Assembly (NCBI GenBank): GCA_944989445.1
Contig: CALYLW010000337.1
Location: forward strand, 434,001 to 498,000
Direction: 5' to 3'
Source: Ampullaceana balthica
Lineage: Eukaryota; Mollusca; Gastropoda; Lymnaeidae
Length of the DNA stretch: 64,000 bases
A model generated the notes under the pieces. That model saw nothing but the letters and a program-made list of their open reading frames with translations, did no database searches and was not told where the DNA came from. Numbering within the stretch: position 1 is the first letter of the stretch; each line of letters opens with the position of its first letter. Position numbers and translations under genes: made by a program. Positions 32,035 through 43,106 of this stretch are shown here, piece after piece.

Positions 32035-35000
32035 ATGGAGCCGTTAGCCCTGTGCTGTGTCGGCTTGGCTGTTATTGTCTTTCTAATTGTACTTATCGTT
32101 GTAAGTAATTTATTAAGTTGTTGAATGTTTATTGAAACATCATCGCCGCTAATGGTTGGACTAAATAAAACTTCTGTTGCCTTCATTTTTTGGTTGTTAC
32201 TAGTTACCATTTTGTTCATAAATGGCAAATGCCATGAAATTAGTTTATTTTTTAAATATAGATTCCACATAATTTAGTTAAGCTCATTAAAATATACTCA
32301 ATAATTGTGATTAATAATTGTTTTCTTAAGCCTAATCGGCAACGCTATAATTGTTACCTATATGTGTTTTTTCCTCTAACATTTTATTTCTTAAACTTAA
32401 ACAAGTCGTACCACATAGACATATACTTATACATTTTATAATAAGTTTGATTAGTTGAACCATAGAAATTAAATGCATGTTCTAGTTAAAAAAAGACTGT
32501 ATCTCATTAACACCAAAATTTTACGTTTGTTTAGTTTAGCTTTAGCATGTGCATGCACAGACATGTACGAAAATATGAATCTTGAATGTTATTTATAAAA
32601 TAGTTTTTTGTCTTCGTTATTGATTGGTGACCTGACAATTGAACACAGTCAACCGAACACACGACGACACTTGTACACACGGACAAGTAAACACACAGAC
32701 AAGTAAACACACAGACAAGTAAACACACAGACAAGTAAACACACCGACAAGCCAACACTCGGACAAGCTACCACGCTGACAACTTATAGGCAACTGAACA
32801 CACGACAAGTAAACACGCACAAAACAAGGAAATCGAAAAAGAATGTGTAAAATACCGAGACGTTCAGAAAGTTCATTAGTATTAAGCCCAATCAAATATA
32901 TAAAACTCATAAATTATAAATTAAAGTGAATAGCCATAATCGAACCAAATTATTAATACTAGAATATATTACACAGAAAAAACCAGCAAATTAAAAAAAT
33001 ATATATTTTTTAACAAAACAAATCATGCATTCTAATCGTAAGCGTAGTCGCTAGTAATACATGTACTAGTAAAGTAACAATACGGTTGAGATAATTTGTT
33101 TTTGTTACGTGTGAACAATTATATCATTTAATTATTATGATTGTAATGTAAGTTTAGTTTAACTAATCATGTGTACTGTTCACTTAATGAACATTGTAAT
33201 GTAAGTTTAGTTTAACTAATCATGTGTACTGTTCACTTAATGAACATTGTAATGTAAGTTTAGATTAACTAATCATGTGTACTGTTCACTTAATGAACAT
33301 TGTAATGTAAGTTTAGTTTAACTAATCATGTGTACTGTTCACTTAATGAACATTGTAATGTAAGTTTAGTTTAACTAATCATGTGTACTGTTCACTTAAT
33401 GAACATTGTAATGTAAGTTTAGTTTAACTAATCATGTGTACTGTTCACTTAATGAACATTGTAATGTAAGTTTAGTTTAACTAATCATGTGTACTGTTCA
33501 CTTAATGAACATTGTAATGTAAGTTTAGTTTAACTAATCATGTGTACTGTTCACTTAATGAACATTGTAATGTAAGTTTAGTTTAACTAATCATGTGTAC
33601 TGTTCACTTAATGAACATTGTAATGTAAGTTTAGTTTAACTAATCATGTGTACTGTTCACTTAATGAACATTGTAATGTAAGTTTAGTTTAACTAATCAT
33701 GTGTACTGTTCACTTAATGAACATTGTAATGTAAGTTTAGTTTAACTAATCATGTGTACTGTTCACTTAATGAACATTGTAATGTAAGTTTAGTTTAACT
33801 AATCATGTGTACTGTTCACTTAATGAACATTGTAATGCCTTACTTTCATAACTATTGTAGTTTTTTTTATTAATAGGATTAATTTAAATCATTACAACTT
33901 TAAACAGACTATTTCTGAGATCATTGATTCTTTTTATAGGCAAATTATCATTACAAACATCAGATATCCTCTTCAAATTTTGTCTGTGTTGGGGTATGGG
34001 GTGAACGGGAAAAGTCCAGGTTGTAATTAAATTAGAATAACACCAAAATAATCTGTATTTCTCTGAGTCTTAAACTGTTTGGATGATCGGAAGTATCTAT
34101 GTGCTCAATGTTTTCAGTTGGTCAAATGACCCTGCATTCCCTCGTCAAAGGTTTATCTAGATACATTCTTCACTGAATATTTAGAGGCATTGTCTGCTCA
34201 TTTAGCTTTCACAAATTAATATTCTTTTGTTAGAAATGTTGCGGACGACAACAAGGACAATCGTATACTTTTCAAAACGAATCTTCCAGAAAGTTTGGCA
34301 CTTATTCTCCATCCATTGACTTGCACGGCTGCTCGGTGTCTCAGGCTAGAGAAAAGCTTGGTGTTTTTCTGCGACAATGTTCAAATAGTAAGTGTATAAA
34401 TATTATATTCTGTATTTCTTGTTTAAAAGGTGAAGGCATTATAAAAAAAAATTAACAAAAATAATACTTAATTAATTACTACAAACATTATTTTATTATG
34501 TCATAATTTCAACTAAAAACGTGTATAGGCTTCTCAATGAATGGACGGAGGGAATGTGACCGATACGTCTACGTGGTCACCGGCAGAGGTCTGCACAGTT
34601 GGGGCGGCTACCCGGCCGTCAAAGAAGATGTTCGAGTTTATTTGAACTCTAACGGCTATAGGTAAATAAATGAATTTCATATTGGCCCCTATTTGCTTTT
34701 AATTGTCGATCCTGTTTTGTCTAAAACATTCAATTATTTTGTTGTTGTTGTGTTGTCTTCTTTGGAATTTGCACGGCCCTGGGAATATAAAATATTTCGT
34801 TGATCTGAACGTACTCATCTGTTTATTTCTCTTTTAGTTAATATCAAGAGGCTCGCCATGCCTTACGCTTAAGTAGGTAGTTTCGATGTGTGCAAGGAAA
34901 TTATGAGCCCAAGTATACTAAGCCTTATTGGAAGAAAAATACGGGACTCTCAAAAGTACGTATCAGTTTGAGGTCTTTTATTCCGGAGAAAAGAACACTC

Positions 35001-38000
35001 CCTTAAAAAGAGCTATTAATTAGAAACATGGGATTCAAAAAAAAAGTGAGATTTTTTATTGGTCGAAACAAATGGAAATGTTTGCGTTTGAATTGTACAT
35101 ATTACTACACATGTGTATATTTTAAAAAAACATCATTGGCTAAACCAACATTTACAGTTGGAACTATCAAAACACAAGACGTTCAAGTTATCTACTATTT
35201 TCATAAAGGTTTGTCTCTCTTTCATGTGCTTGCTTTTGAACCCCACCCCATTTTTCTACACCTCCTCCCCAACCATAGCAAAATATTGTTATCTGTAACT
35301 TTTGAAAAATGCAAATGAGCTTGAAATTGTTAATTTTTACCACAACATCACCTTCCACACTAGCATTTTAAAAATAAATGCTATATATGAATAGAATATT
35401 TTAGCTAGAATCATCGGTCTCTTTTCATTTATTTTCGACTTGTTGATTTAAAACAATAACTAATATGTAGACATTTGTATTATTTGTAATGTATATTTTT
35501 ACAATCAAAATTTCTGATTACAACGTAATACTTAGAATAGACATAATACTAAAAAAGACATTAAAACTAAATGTAATCATTCATAATTGTATGTTCTTAG
35601 ACAGTGGCGTAGCTAGAACTTTTGCAGTTCGGGGCGGTCTCCAATTTGCAGCCCTTTTTAGGGGCCGTCCATAAATGACGTCACGTACCTGGGGGGGGGA
35701 GGAAGTCACATACGTTTGTGACGACGTGTGACGAGGGGGGGGGTGTTAAGAAATGTGACGTCAAATCAAAACGCGCAACTTTAAATAAATTTCCACTTTA
35801 CTTAAATGGCAAAAATTTAATTTTCAAACAGAAAATATGGCTTTTATTTTGGGTCGAAGCTTTGTGGCGTCTTATTGAAGAAGGGGTCTAAGTTTTTGTG
35901 ACGACGTGTGATGAGGGGGTAAGTGGGTGAAAAATCAGCCAAAATAGCGTGACGTCATTTATGGACGGCCACTTAGTCGATTATATTACGGTTTTTCAAA
36001 ATTAATAAACATGAGTAAATAATTGAAATTGAAACGAAGTAAAGGTGGGGAACATGTTTACCATTGCATGCCATATTTATGTAAGCAGTAATAAAAGAGG
36101 CCGTATAAGATTATATACCTAAAAATACACATTTATAAAAATACAAGATATTTGTTTTAAAGGTCACAAGAAAGTTACTGAGGTTGCAGGTGCCCCCCCC
36201 CCACTCTTGAGACTAAACATATTCCAAATTAACACCCAAAAAAACATTACCAATTACTATTCTTTTATTTTTTATTTATAAATATGTGATTTTCTTTTTC
36301 CAAACAAAGAAATTGTATACATTAGCAGTGGCGTAACAACGGCTTGGCAATGGGGCAGTTGCCAAGGGAGCCGGCCTGCGCCAGTTCAAAAGGGCGCCGC
36401 TAAAGCTCTAATTATTACATTTTTATTTAAATAAAAGACGCCAAAAATAAATTAGCCAAGGGCATCAAAAACCCAGTTACGCCTCTGTACATTAGTATGT
36501 TAACATATTTATACATTTACTTTCCTTACTTTCATAATAGAAAAATCGAGTGTTATGCCATTAAAATTAAATTTATTTGCAATATCTTGCTCTATGGACG
36601 GTATTGCAAGATTGTGTTGTCTTTAATCGCTCATTGTGGAACGAAGATAATTTTTATCAACTTCAGTTTGGAGCATCTCCTTTCACAACTAGCGACACTG
36701 ATAGCAATAGTTGAAAAATTCATAACAAAATTACAATGTTGGGTACAGAATTTTCCAATCTATACTGTTGAATAAATTTTAATAGATCAAGGCTGACTTT
36801 TCCCCCGTTTTCTAACATAATGCCTCTTCTTGTTGTGTAGGTACAGCCATTAAAACCTGGATCTTTTTTCTTTCCATATTGAACTGTCAATGTCAATTAA
36901 GTAATTTATTTTATGTTCAAATGCTTCATTTAGTAGGTTACATGGTACTATATACGAATATTTTCTTGCAAGGACATGCAACTCATCAAAGCGTTATTTT
37001 ATTTTATTTTATTTTATAATTCCATCGATGGATAACAAACTTTCTCGTTGTACTTTTTGTTCTAAAGATAGAACAACGTCTTCTGAATTTTCCCTACTCA
37101 TATTTTTCTCCTTCTAACTAGGCTTTTAGTTGATATCTCCATCTCTTCACAAATTGTTTGGCTGATATAACAGCATTTTGTATTAGCACGTCTCTTTGTT
37201 CCATGGAATGGCTTTGCATTAATTTAAAAAATGACGGGTTCTCATAAATTAGATAACATAGAAGAGAAAAAGATTGCATTGAATTGAGTAAAATTCCAGC
37301 ATCTGATCTCGTTTTCCTAGTTACTTCTTCAGATGTCAATTTTTACAAGACGCTTGAAAGTTTAAAGTAGGTCTTTTTCGAAATTATTATGCCTGTTGTC
37401 GAGTTTATTAACGGAGAAATTTGAATATTTACATATTCTTGTCATAAATCTTAATAATTTTCCATAAAATAGACGAATTCAAATTATTCACACATTACTA
37501 TTAATTTATTTGGATACGCGTAACATGCTTAATGAATAACCGTATTTTAATGAAAAACACATATTATCTGCGCTTCTTTAATGCAATAAAAACAAAATAA
37601 ATTTAATTTTTAATAACTTACCTTACAATAATTTATTGAAAACTGAAGCAGTAATATAAATTACTACTTGCTAGTTAAACACAATATTTGAACCACTATG
37701 CCTTGTAGGTACTTGTTCGCGCATCATTCTGCGAATTTCGAAATTCCACGTAAAAACTGTTGTGGTAATATTAATAGCACACATTATTCTGCCCAGCGGT
37801 GATGTGTTGTTGTTTTGGTTTTTTTTTGCGGTAGTTTTCTTATAAAAGCATCATCTGTGACATATACCGCTTATTTTTCCAAACAAATGGATACGATTTT
37901 TGAGCGATTAAAAATTTTTGAACGTTTTTGCGTTATTTATTATATCCACTATGTAATCAAACAAATGTTGTGCGAATCAGTTAATTAAGACTCGAAATTA

Positions 38001-38476
38001 CGAATATTTTTGTTTCACCTTGGTTTTCCCCCTTCAAAAGAAAAAAGGGCGGTTCCCGGAAATGTTTGTACTTTTCAAATGCCCACAAATGCCACCCCTA
38101 AATGAGTGCCGCCCGGGGCTGACAGCCCCCACCGCCCCCTAGCTACGCCACTGTTCTTAGCCTAACGCTGGGATTATCTGAGGCCTAACAATACTCTCTG
38201 AAGACCAATACAAGCCTTACCGCGTCAACATACTGTAATAGTGGCTCCGTTAAAGTTCAGTAGACCCTGATCTCATAACGTAAATTAAATGTTCATGCCG
38301 TCTGAGCCCGGGTTCTAAAATCATCTTGACACACATGACAGCACAGCGCTCTATGTCTTACAATGTGTTTACTTGTTTTAATTAACGCTGATGAATGCAG
38401 TTATCTTAGTCTCTGATCTCTTCTTAGATTCTGGTGGAACAACGACGGCGAAGCGGTGATAGACTTAAGTGGTTGA
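32035..38476 (+). CDS. Smr copy 1: membrane-anchored Smr-domain protein (4 exons)
   Basis: Exons 32035-32100, 34234-34387, 34529-34661 and 38428-38476 join in frame (phases 0, 1, 2) with GTAAGT, GTAAGT and GTAAAT donors and TTAG/ATAG/TTAG acceptors. The product is 133 residues. Residues 5-22 are a hydrophobic anchor, followed by Lys and Cys-Cys (23-25); acidic N-terminus and basic C-flank predict an outside N-terminus and a cytosolic body (inference). Residues about 50-133 form an Smr domain: IDLHGCSV (50-57), YVVTGRGLHS (88-97), AVKEDVRVYL (103-112) and DGEAVIDL (124-131). Smr domains bind nucleic acid, and some are endonucleases; DLHG and the GRGLHS loop are the conserved functional motifs and both are intact. 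It is the only complete copy in the window. Intron 1 holds a 53-bp satellite and intron 3 a hAT. The biological role is unknown. Secretion with cleavage of the anchor is a less likely alternative. Confidence 0.85.
32665..32780. repeat. 16-bp minisatellite in Smr copy 1 intron 1
   Basis: Units of GACAAGTAAACACACA repeat about seven times, the outer ones degraded. The minus-strand Cys/Val/Leu-rich frames over it are repeat artefacts. Confidence 0.85.
33141..33837. repeat. 53-bp satellite, about 13 copies, in Smr copy 1 intron 1
   Basis: Thirteen nearly identical direct units of 53 bp. Each contains TTGTAATGTAAGTTTAG, TTTAACTAATCATGTG and the inverted pair GTTCA-CTTAA-TGAAC. The only obvious variant is GATTAAC for GTTTAAC in one early unit. 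The GTTCACTTAATGA part occurs once in the equivalent intron of copy 2 (52919) and, changed, of copy 3 (62139). Confidence 0.95.
35661..35972. mobile_element. PIF/Harbinger-like MITE inside the hAT
   Basis: 312 bp with ends GGGGCCGTCCATAAATGACG and CGTCATTTATGGACGGCCAC, flanked on both sides by TTA. It is one of the clearest full-length copies of this family here. Confidence 0.85.
36326..36487. mobile_element. 162-bp hAT MITE
   Basis: Ends CAGTGGCGTAACAACGG and CCCAGTTACGCCTCTG with a perfect 8-bp duplication TACATTAG (36318-36325, 36488-36495). A second copy at 41848-43058 is split by a LINE. Confidence 0.92.
36625..37350 (-). pseudogene. ZMYM1-like hAT transposase remnant
   Basis: The minus strand gives RKTRSDAGILLNSMQSFSLL (37118-37339) and, nearer the left end, IAISVASCER.CSKLKLIK (about 36640-36700), the hAT dimerisation motif. 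The intervening region is broken. The same transposase type occurs at 42998-45830. Confidence 0.75.
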
Positions 38477-38738
38477 TAGCTCTCAACACAGCGAAGGAAT
38501 TAATTTTCAGTTTAGATTTGGGTTTTCGTGTATCTGTTTTTTAGTAGTTGATTTTGTTTTACTTGGCTTAAAAATATCATTGAAGTTTAATCATTCTAAG
38601 ATTTACTTATTTGTAACATATATAACTTTTTAATATTGCTTTAGATTTTAAACTGTTAGTTCGTGCAGACTATGTTCATAGCACAACGGACACTAGTTAT
38701 ACTATTGACACAATTGTCAATAGAATAGTTGGAGTATT

Positions 38739-38744
38739 AATAAA
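38739..38744 (+). terminator. candidate polyadenylation signal of Smr copy 1
   Basis: AATAAA about 265 bp after the stop codon. A possible counterpart lies at 55570 in copy 2. Weak evidence in AT-rich DNA. Confidence 0.3.
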
Positions 38745-39668
38745 AAATATATATTTCTCTCAATATTCAAGCTAGTCTAATAGGAGCTCTCCGCCGTGGC
38801 TTTATGCAATTCGTCAACTCAATGATGCTAATTTAATTAATTAGAAATGGTATTGAAATAAACACGTGATCTCACTTTGACCATAATATTGGTAAACCGC
38901 TTTTCTAACTTTTAATGAATCTCTGTCATATAAATGTTATCATTTTTTAAACGTATTTTTGTTTGTAGTTATATACCCTCTTTATAGAATTTGCAGCTAA
39001 TTTAAGCTAATGTTTTTGTACTAGCGGCACATTAAGTTATTATTACTGATCACGCAATTAAAATGTTTGCCTGGCACTTAAGAAAAATATATTTAAACAT
39101 GGAAAACCACTAGAATTCGTTTCTAGTCGCGAATAAATTTCAGACGTTTAATTTTAAAAATGATTTTCATTCATTTAAAATCTCATTTATTTATGAATGT
39201 TGAGTAATTTTTTTTTCAAAGCAAGCAGTAATACATTGCTTATAAAAAAATTTCGCAACTTGTTATGTGTTGACGTTATGACGAAAATGTATAGCATAGC
39301 ATTTTTATTTTATGCCACTGAATATTTTATTTAATGTCCGACGAAACAATATTGAAATGTATTATATTATGTCAACCTGATATATTAACGTATTACTTTT
39401 CAAAAAATTAATTACAAACCTAGTACCGTGGTACCGCGAGAGACGAATGCTTCAAGATAAGAAAAATCCAAGATAAGAAAGGCCACTCGGGGAATTTTTG
39501 TTTCAAGATAATAAATAAAAAAAACCAAGATACGAAAAACGCACAGTTGAGTAATTTGACAACATTGGTGATTCCTTGACTGCATTCAACTGGGAAACAA
39601 AATACAAAATACACAAACAAATTGTGCAATGAAAACAATAAATTTGAGCTTTATTTTTAGACTTATAC

Positions 39669-39701
39669 GACAGTAAACGTTTCGGCTAATGCCTTCATCA
39701 G
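39669..39701 (-). ncRNA. hammerhead ribozyme-like core in Penelope
   Basis: On the minus strand, CTGATGA, then a stem GGC-ATTA-GCC, then GAAAC, then GTTTACT and GTC. This matches the order of a hammerhead core (CUGAUGA, stem II, GAAA, NUH cleavage site). Hammerheads are established parts of Penelope-like elements. Stem III is very short and stem I does not pair well here, so this copy is probably degenerate. Confidence 0.5.
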
Positions 39702-39892
39702 TACAACATAAAATACATTCTAACAATACTTACATAAATAATAATAACATTCTTAAAACATATTGTATTTTAAAATATTTATGTTAAATAAAAAAAAGGA
39801 AAAACAAAAACAAACATGGACACAGGATATAGGAAAAAGGGGGAAGTATCCAAAGTTACAGTAAAAACCACAACGGGAACACGATTCTGCAG

Positions 39893-40168
39893 TTAAGTAA
39901 AATTATGAATTTGGTTAATTCCATATGGAGCCAACGTACCAAATCTTTTTATGAGTCTATTTTCCATGTGGATTCTATCATGGGTATTGCTTGCATATAA
40001 AATACAAGTTACTGCAATATCTGATATGCCGTTATGGTCAACACTGTTAAAATGTTTAGACACAGGACATTGAGCCTGTTTATTTATATTATACAGGTGT
40101 TCTTGAAACCGATCTCCAAGACGACGACCAGTCTCACCCACGTAAAATTTATTGTTTTCATTGCACAA
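39893..40168 (-). pseudogene. Penelope GIY-YIG endonuclease domain, C-terminal fragment
   Basis: A 91-residue frame starting MCNENNKFYVGETGRRLGDR, then FQEHL, PVSKHFNSVDHN and ENRLIKRFGTLAPYGIN. The FYVGETGR start is the GIY-YIG motif variant of Penelope endonucleases, and the Arg and Glu (ENRLI) of the catalytic set are present. The frame is intact, but the upstream reverse transcriptase is missing, so the element is not autonomous. Confidence 0.88.
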
Positions 40169-41159
40169 TTTCTTTATGTATTTTGTATTTTATTTAAAAG
40201 CTTTATTGCAGTCCCATTCTAACTGGGAAACAACAGTTCTTGCGCATTTCAATGACATTTGCATGACTCATTTCAGATGCATTGTAGAAATGCAGTAAAA
40301 AAAACAAGCTTCCTTTGGTAAACACTTGCTAAGAGACCATTTGTAAGCGAAGATATAAAAAAAAATTTTTTTAATAAGACAAGAAGATGTTGGTGGAAAT
40401 GATGCAAAGGAAATGAAAGGTGAAACAGGATCTGTTATCTGATAATTAGAAAGCACAAAACAACTATTTTACATGTAAAAGTTAGTTCGAGATACGAAAA
40501 GACAAGATACGAAAGGATTAATTTCGTATCTCGAGGTACCGCTGTATACTAGTTCACCTCTTTATGACTACTTTTCTAAAAAGGGAATGTCAGTCGTATT
40601 GGATTGAGAAACTCATTTCGTATAAAGATACGATCAAATATCGCTGCATCCTTATACAGTTCATTTCTGTGAAAACATATTGAAACTAAGTTTGCTAATT
40701 ATTACATATTTATTTTTGTGTGTTAAAATCCGAAAGTTATGTGTTTGCATACCCTTTTTTAAAGATGTTATTCTTAATTTTTCTCAATATATAATTTTGC
40801 TATATGGAGGGATGTCGAACACTAGTTGTCTACAATCATTAAACAAAATTAAATTATTTTGTTAAATAGTAAATTTAAGATTCAACAATCATTTATGGAC
40901 AGACGTAATAGTCGTTTATTTTATAATAAACGATTTATGTATTACTGCAGATTTTTAAAAGGATTAAAATAAATTTGAACAAAATGCAACAATGTATGGG
41001 AAACAAATTCTTATGTATGATCACAAGTGCATTATTTTTTATCAGATTACACATTACACATGTTGTATTTATTAATAAAATTATTTAATTTTATTTTAGA
41101 AGTGTTTATAACCTCATTGTGGTAGTGCTTTTATTTTACTGAATGATTTTAAAGTTTAT

Positions 41160-41847
41160 GCACTAACACGATTTATTAAAATACATTTTTTTTCTAAACG
41201 GATTGGATTTCACTTTTTTTTTCCAACTTGAATTAACAAAATATTCCTTACATTTACATCGAGTTTTCTGGTTTGTTTCTTTAAATCTACGGTGCATGAT
41301 TTGTTGTGTGAGAATGCTCAATGGAGATTTATGTTTTTCAACGTCTAATTGTGTTTAGATTTCAGATTCTATCGTCTCTTCCGAGAGGCGCCTCAGCTCA
41401 TCACTGGACAACACGCCTCCGTGGTTACCTTGCGTGCTTTCATTGACTCCTAGTACATGCTGGTTGTCTCCAATTACTCTCAAACCATGCCAAACAGCCC
41501 ACGTCAATCTAGAATCTTCTGTTTGTTTTCAGCGATTTGTCTCTTTAAACCCAATACCAAGTCGGGTTTCACACATCCAAAGAAATGACTACTTTTTTTT
41601 CCTTCCATTTTTACCTTGAGATGACTGGAGTTGAGACATACAGGTTTCATTTCGAGGGACTGTTTAAATATAAGCATTGCTATAAAGGAAACACCAGCCT
41701 TTGTGATTGATACTAACAAATGTTGAATAGATCTTTATCATGTAACCCGTGTGGTTCTGGGGCCAGCCAGTAACCAGTTAGAGAAAGTCGCCAACGAGAT
41801 GCGTTTTAAGGGTCAACACAAGTGTCATGTCCAGCATATGTGCTGAC
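41160..41847 (+). repeat. 3' flanking segment of Smr copy 1, paralogous to 57000-57700
   Basis: Ordered blocks match: ATCGAGTTTTCTGGTTTGTT, CCTCAGCTCATCACTGG, ATATAAGC.(T/C)TGCTATAAAGGAA, GTGGTTCTGGGGCCAGCCAG and CATGTCCAGCATATGTGC. The last part is repeated again at 48760-48960. It shows that the duplicated unit extends several kb past each gene. Confidence 0.75.
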
Positions 41848-41954
41848 CAGTGGCGAAACAACGGCTTGGCATTGGGGCAGTTGCCAAGGGAGCCGGCATG
41901 CACCAGTTCAAAAGGGCGCCGCTAAATCTCTAATTTTTGAATTTTTATTTAATA

Positions 41955-42998
41955 AATAATAATAATAAATTGATTATTTATATAGCGCTGTATCCCAGTA
42001 AGAAACTGTGCTCACAGCGCTTTACATGAAAGAAATAACATACCTATAAGTATTAAATTAACTTTCATATCATAACAAACACAAAAATTACAGTACATTA
42101 TACATAAGCTACGTTAATCATTTACAAGAAATGTTGTGTCATTAATTTTGAAAATAAATTTTGAAAAGATGTGTCTTAAGTGCAGTCTTGAAGGACTTGG
42201 TTGTTTGAATACTACGTTTGTGTAAAGGTAGAGAATTCCATTGTTTGGCTGCACAAAAAGAGAACGACCTTTCACCAAATGTTTTGGTGCGTGTCGTAGG
42301 AACAGAGAGAACGCGTGTGTCTGCAGAAGATCGTAGCTGGCGAGTGGGTGAGTAGACCGACAAAAGTTCAGTAAGATACGCTGGGCATGAGTCCGAAAAG
42401 AAGTTGTGACATAGAACGGCCAGTTTGTAATCAATACGGGCTTGTATAGGCAGCCAATGAAGTGAGCGAAGAAGTGGACTAACATGGTCATGTTTTTTTG
42501 CCTTGAGCACCAGTCTGGCAGCTGAATTTTGAACTTTCTGTAGTTTTTCAATGCATTGTTTTGGCGCACCTGACAGAAGAGAATTGCAGTAATCCATACG
42601 AGCTAGTACAAGAGCACAGACTAGAGTTTTTGTTGCACTAACTGTTAAGTAATGACGGATTGAGCTGATCTGACGAATGGCAGTGCAGGCAGAGCGACAG
42701 ATGTGATTGATGAAGCTGTTGGTAGACATGTTGTCAGAAATAATGTAGCCAAGATTCCTAGTCGATGTTGTGAACAGAATATCCGAACTGGCTACGTGAA
42801 TTGACTTTGGAAGAGACAAAGTACTGCGTGATTTATTGTTGCAAAATAGAAGTGCTTCAGTCTTGTCATCATTCAGCTTGAGTTTGCTGAACGTCATCCA
42901 AGACTTTACCTCACCAATGCACTCTTGCATCAATTGGACGGCGGAGTCCATATTAGAGGGATCAGTGTGAGTATATAGCTGAGTATCATCTGCAAATT
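41955..42998 (-). mobile_element. 5'-truncated LINE, CR1/L2-like, with open reverse transcriptase end
   Basis: Inserted in the MITE, 3' end to the left with an (ATT)n tail next to CAGCGCTATATAAATAAT. Truncation falls just before the catalytic FADDTQLY box (42985-42965), so the conserved aspartates are present but the fingers are not. Same family as 19050-19530. Confidence 0.88.
42142..42951 (-). pseudogene. LINE reverse transcriptase, C-terminal 269 residues
   Basis: An uninterrupted frame with MTFSKLKLNDDKTEALLF, STRNLGYIISDNMS, ALVLARMDYCNSLLSGAP, LLRSLHWLPIQARIDYKL and RSFSFCAAKQWNSLPLH. These are the palm end, thumb and C-terminal motifs of CR1/L2-type non-LTR elements. The lack of stops suggests a young insertion. 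It lacks an endonuclease and most of the reverse transcriptase. Confidence 0.85.
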
Positions 42999-43106
42999 TA
43001 AATAAAGAGCGCCAAAAATAAATTAGCCAAGGGCGTCAAAAACCCAGTTACGCCTCTGATGTGCACTATCAAAACTTTGTGCACCCTAAACCACCCGAAC
43101 AAGGCC

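Larger units (their letters stand above)
35602..38153 (-). mobile_element. hAT transposon in intron 3 of Smr copy 1
   Basis: 2552 bp between CAGTGGCGTAGCTAGAAC and CCCCCTAGCTACGCCACTG, flanked by TTCTTAGA and TTCTTAGC (8 bp, one mismatch). The matching intron of copy 2 at about 54930 has the uninterrupted sequence GTATGTGCTTAGACC, so this insertion follows the duplication. It carries two MITEs and a broken transposase. Confidence 0.9.
39601..40220 (-). mobile_element. Penelope-like retroelement, 5'-truncated
   Basis: 620 bp inserted in the Tigger-like element, flanked by the 13-bp duplication AACTGGGAAACAA (39588-39600 and 40221-40233). It contains the GIY-YIG coding end and a hammerhead-like core. 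The reverse transcriptase part is absent. Confidence 0.88.
39426..40544. mobile_element. pogo/Tigger-like element, non-autonomous
   Basis: Ends CCGTGGTACCGCGAG and CTCGAGGTACCGCTG, with subterminal GATACGAAA/GATAAGAAA repeats typical of Tigger-like elements. TA is present on both sides. The paralogous 3' flank of Smr copy 2 (about 56206-56222) reads TTAGTATACTTG without the insert, confirming a TA duplication. A Penelope element is inserted within. No transposase remains. Confidence 0.85.
41848..43058. mobile_element. 162-bp-type hAT MITE split by a LINE
   Basis: Same MITE as 36326-36487: left part 41848-41954 begins CAGTGGCGAAACAACGG, right part 42999-43058 ends GTTACGCCTCTG. The flanks ATGTGCTGAC and ATGTGCAC resemble a duplication with a small indel. 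The 57670 paralogue (CAGCATATGTGCACTGTC) is the empty site. Confidence 0.8.

Noticed and set aside
32531..32910. Cys/Val/Leu-rich minus-strand frames
   Set aside because: They cover a 16-bp minisatellite inside intron 1 of Smr copy 1 on the opposite strand.
33141..33837. CRISPR-like direct repeat array
   Set aside because: Units are contiguous with no unique spacers, in an intron of a eukaryotic gene. It is a satellite.
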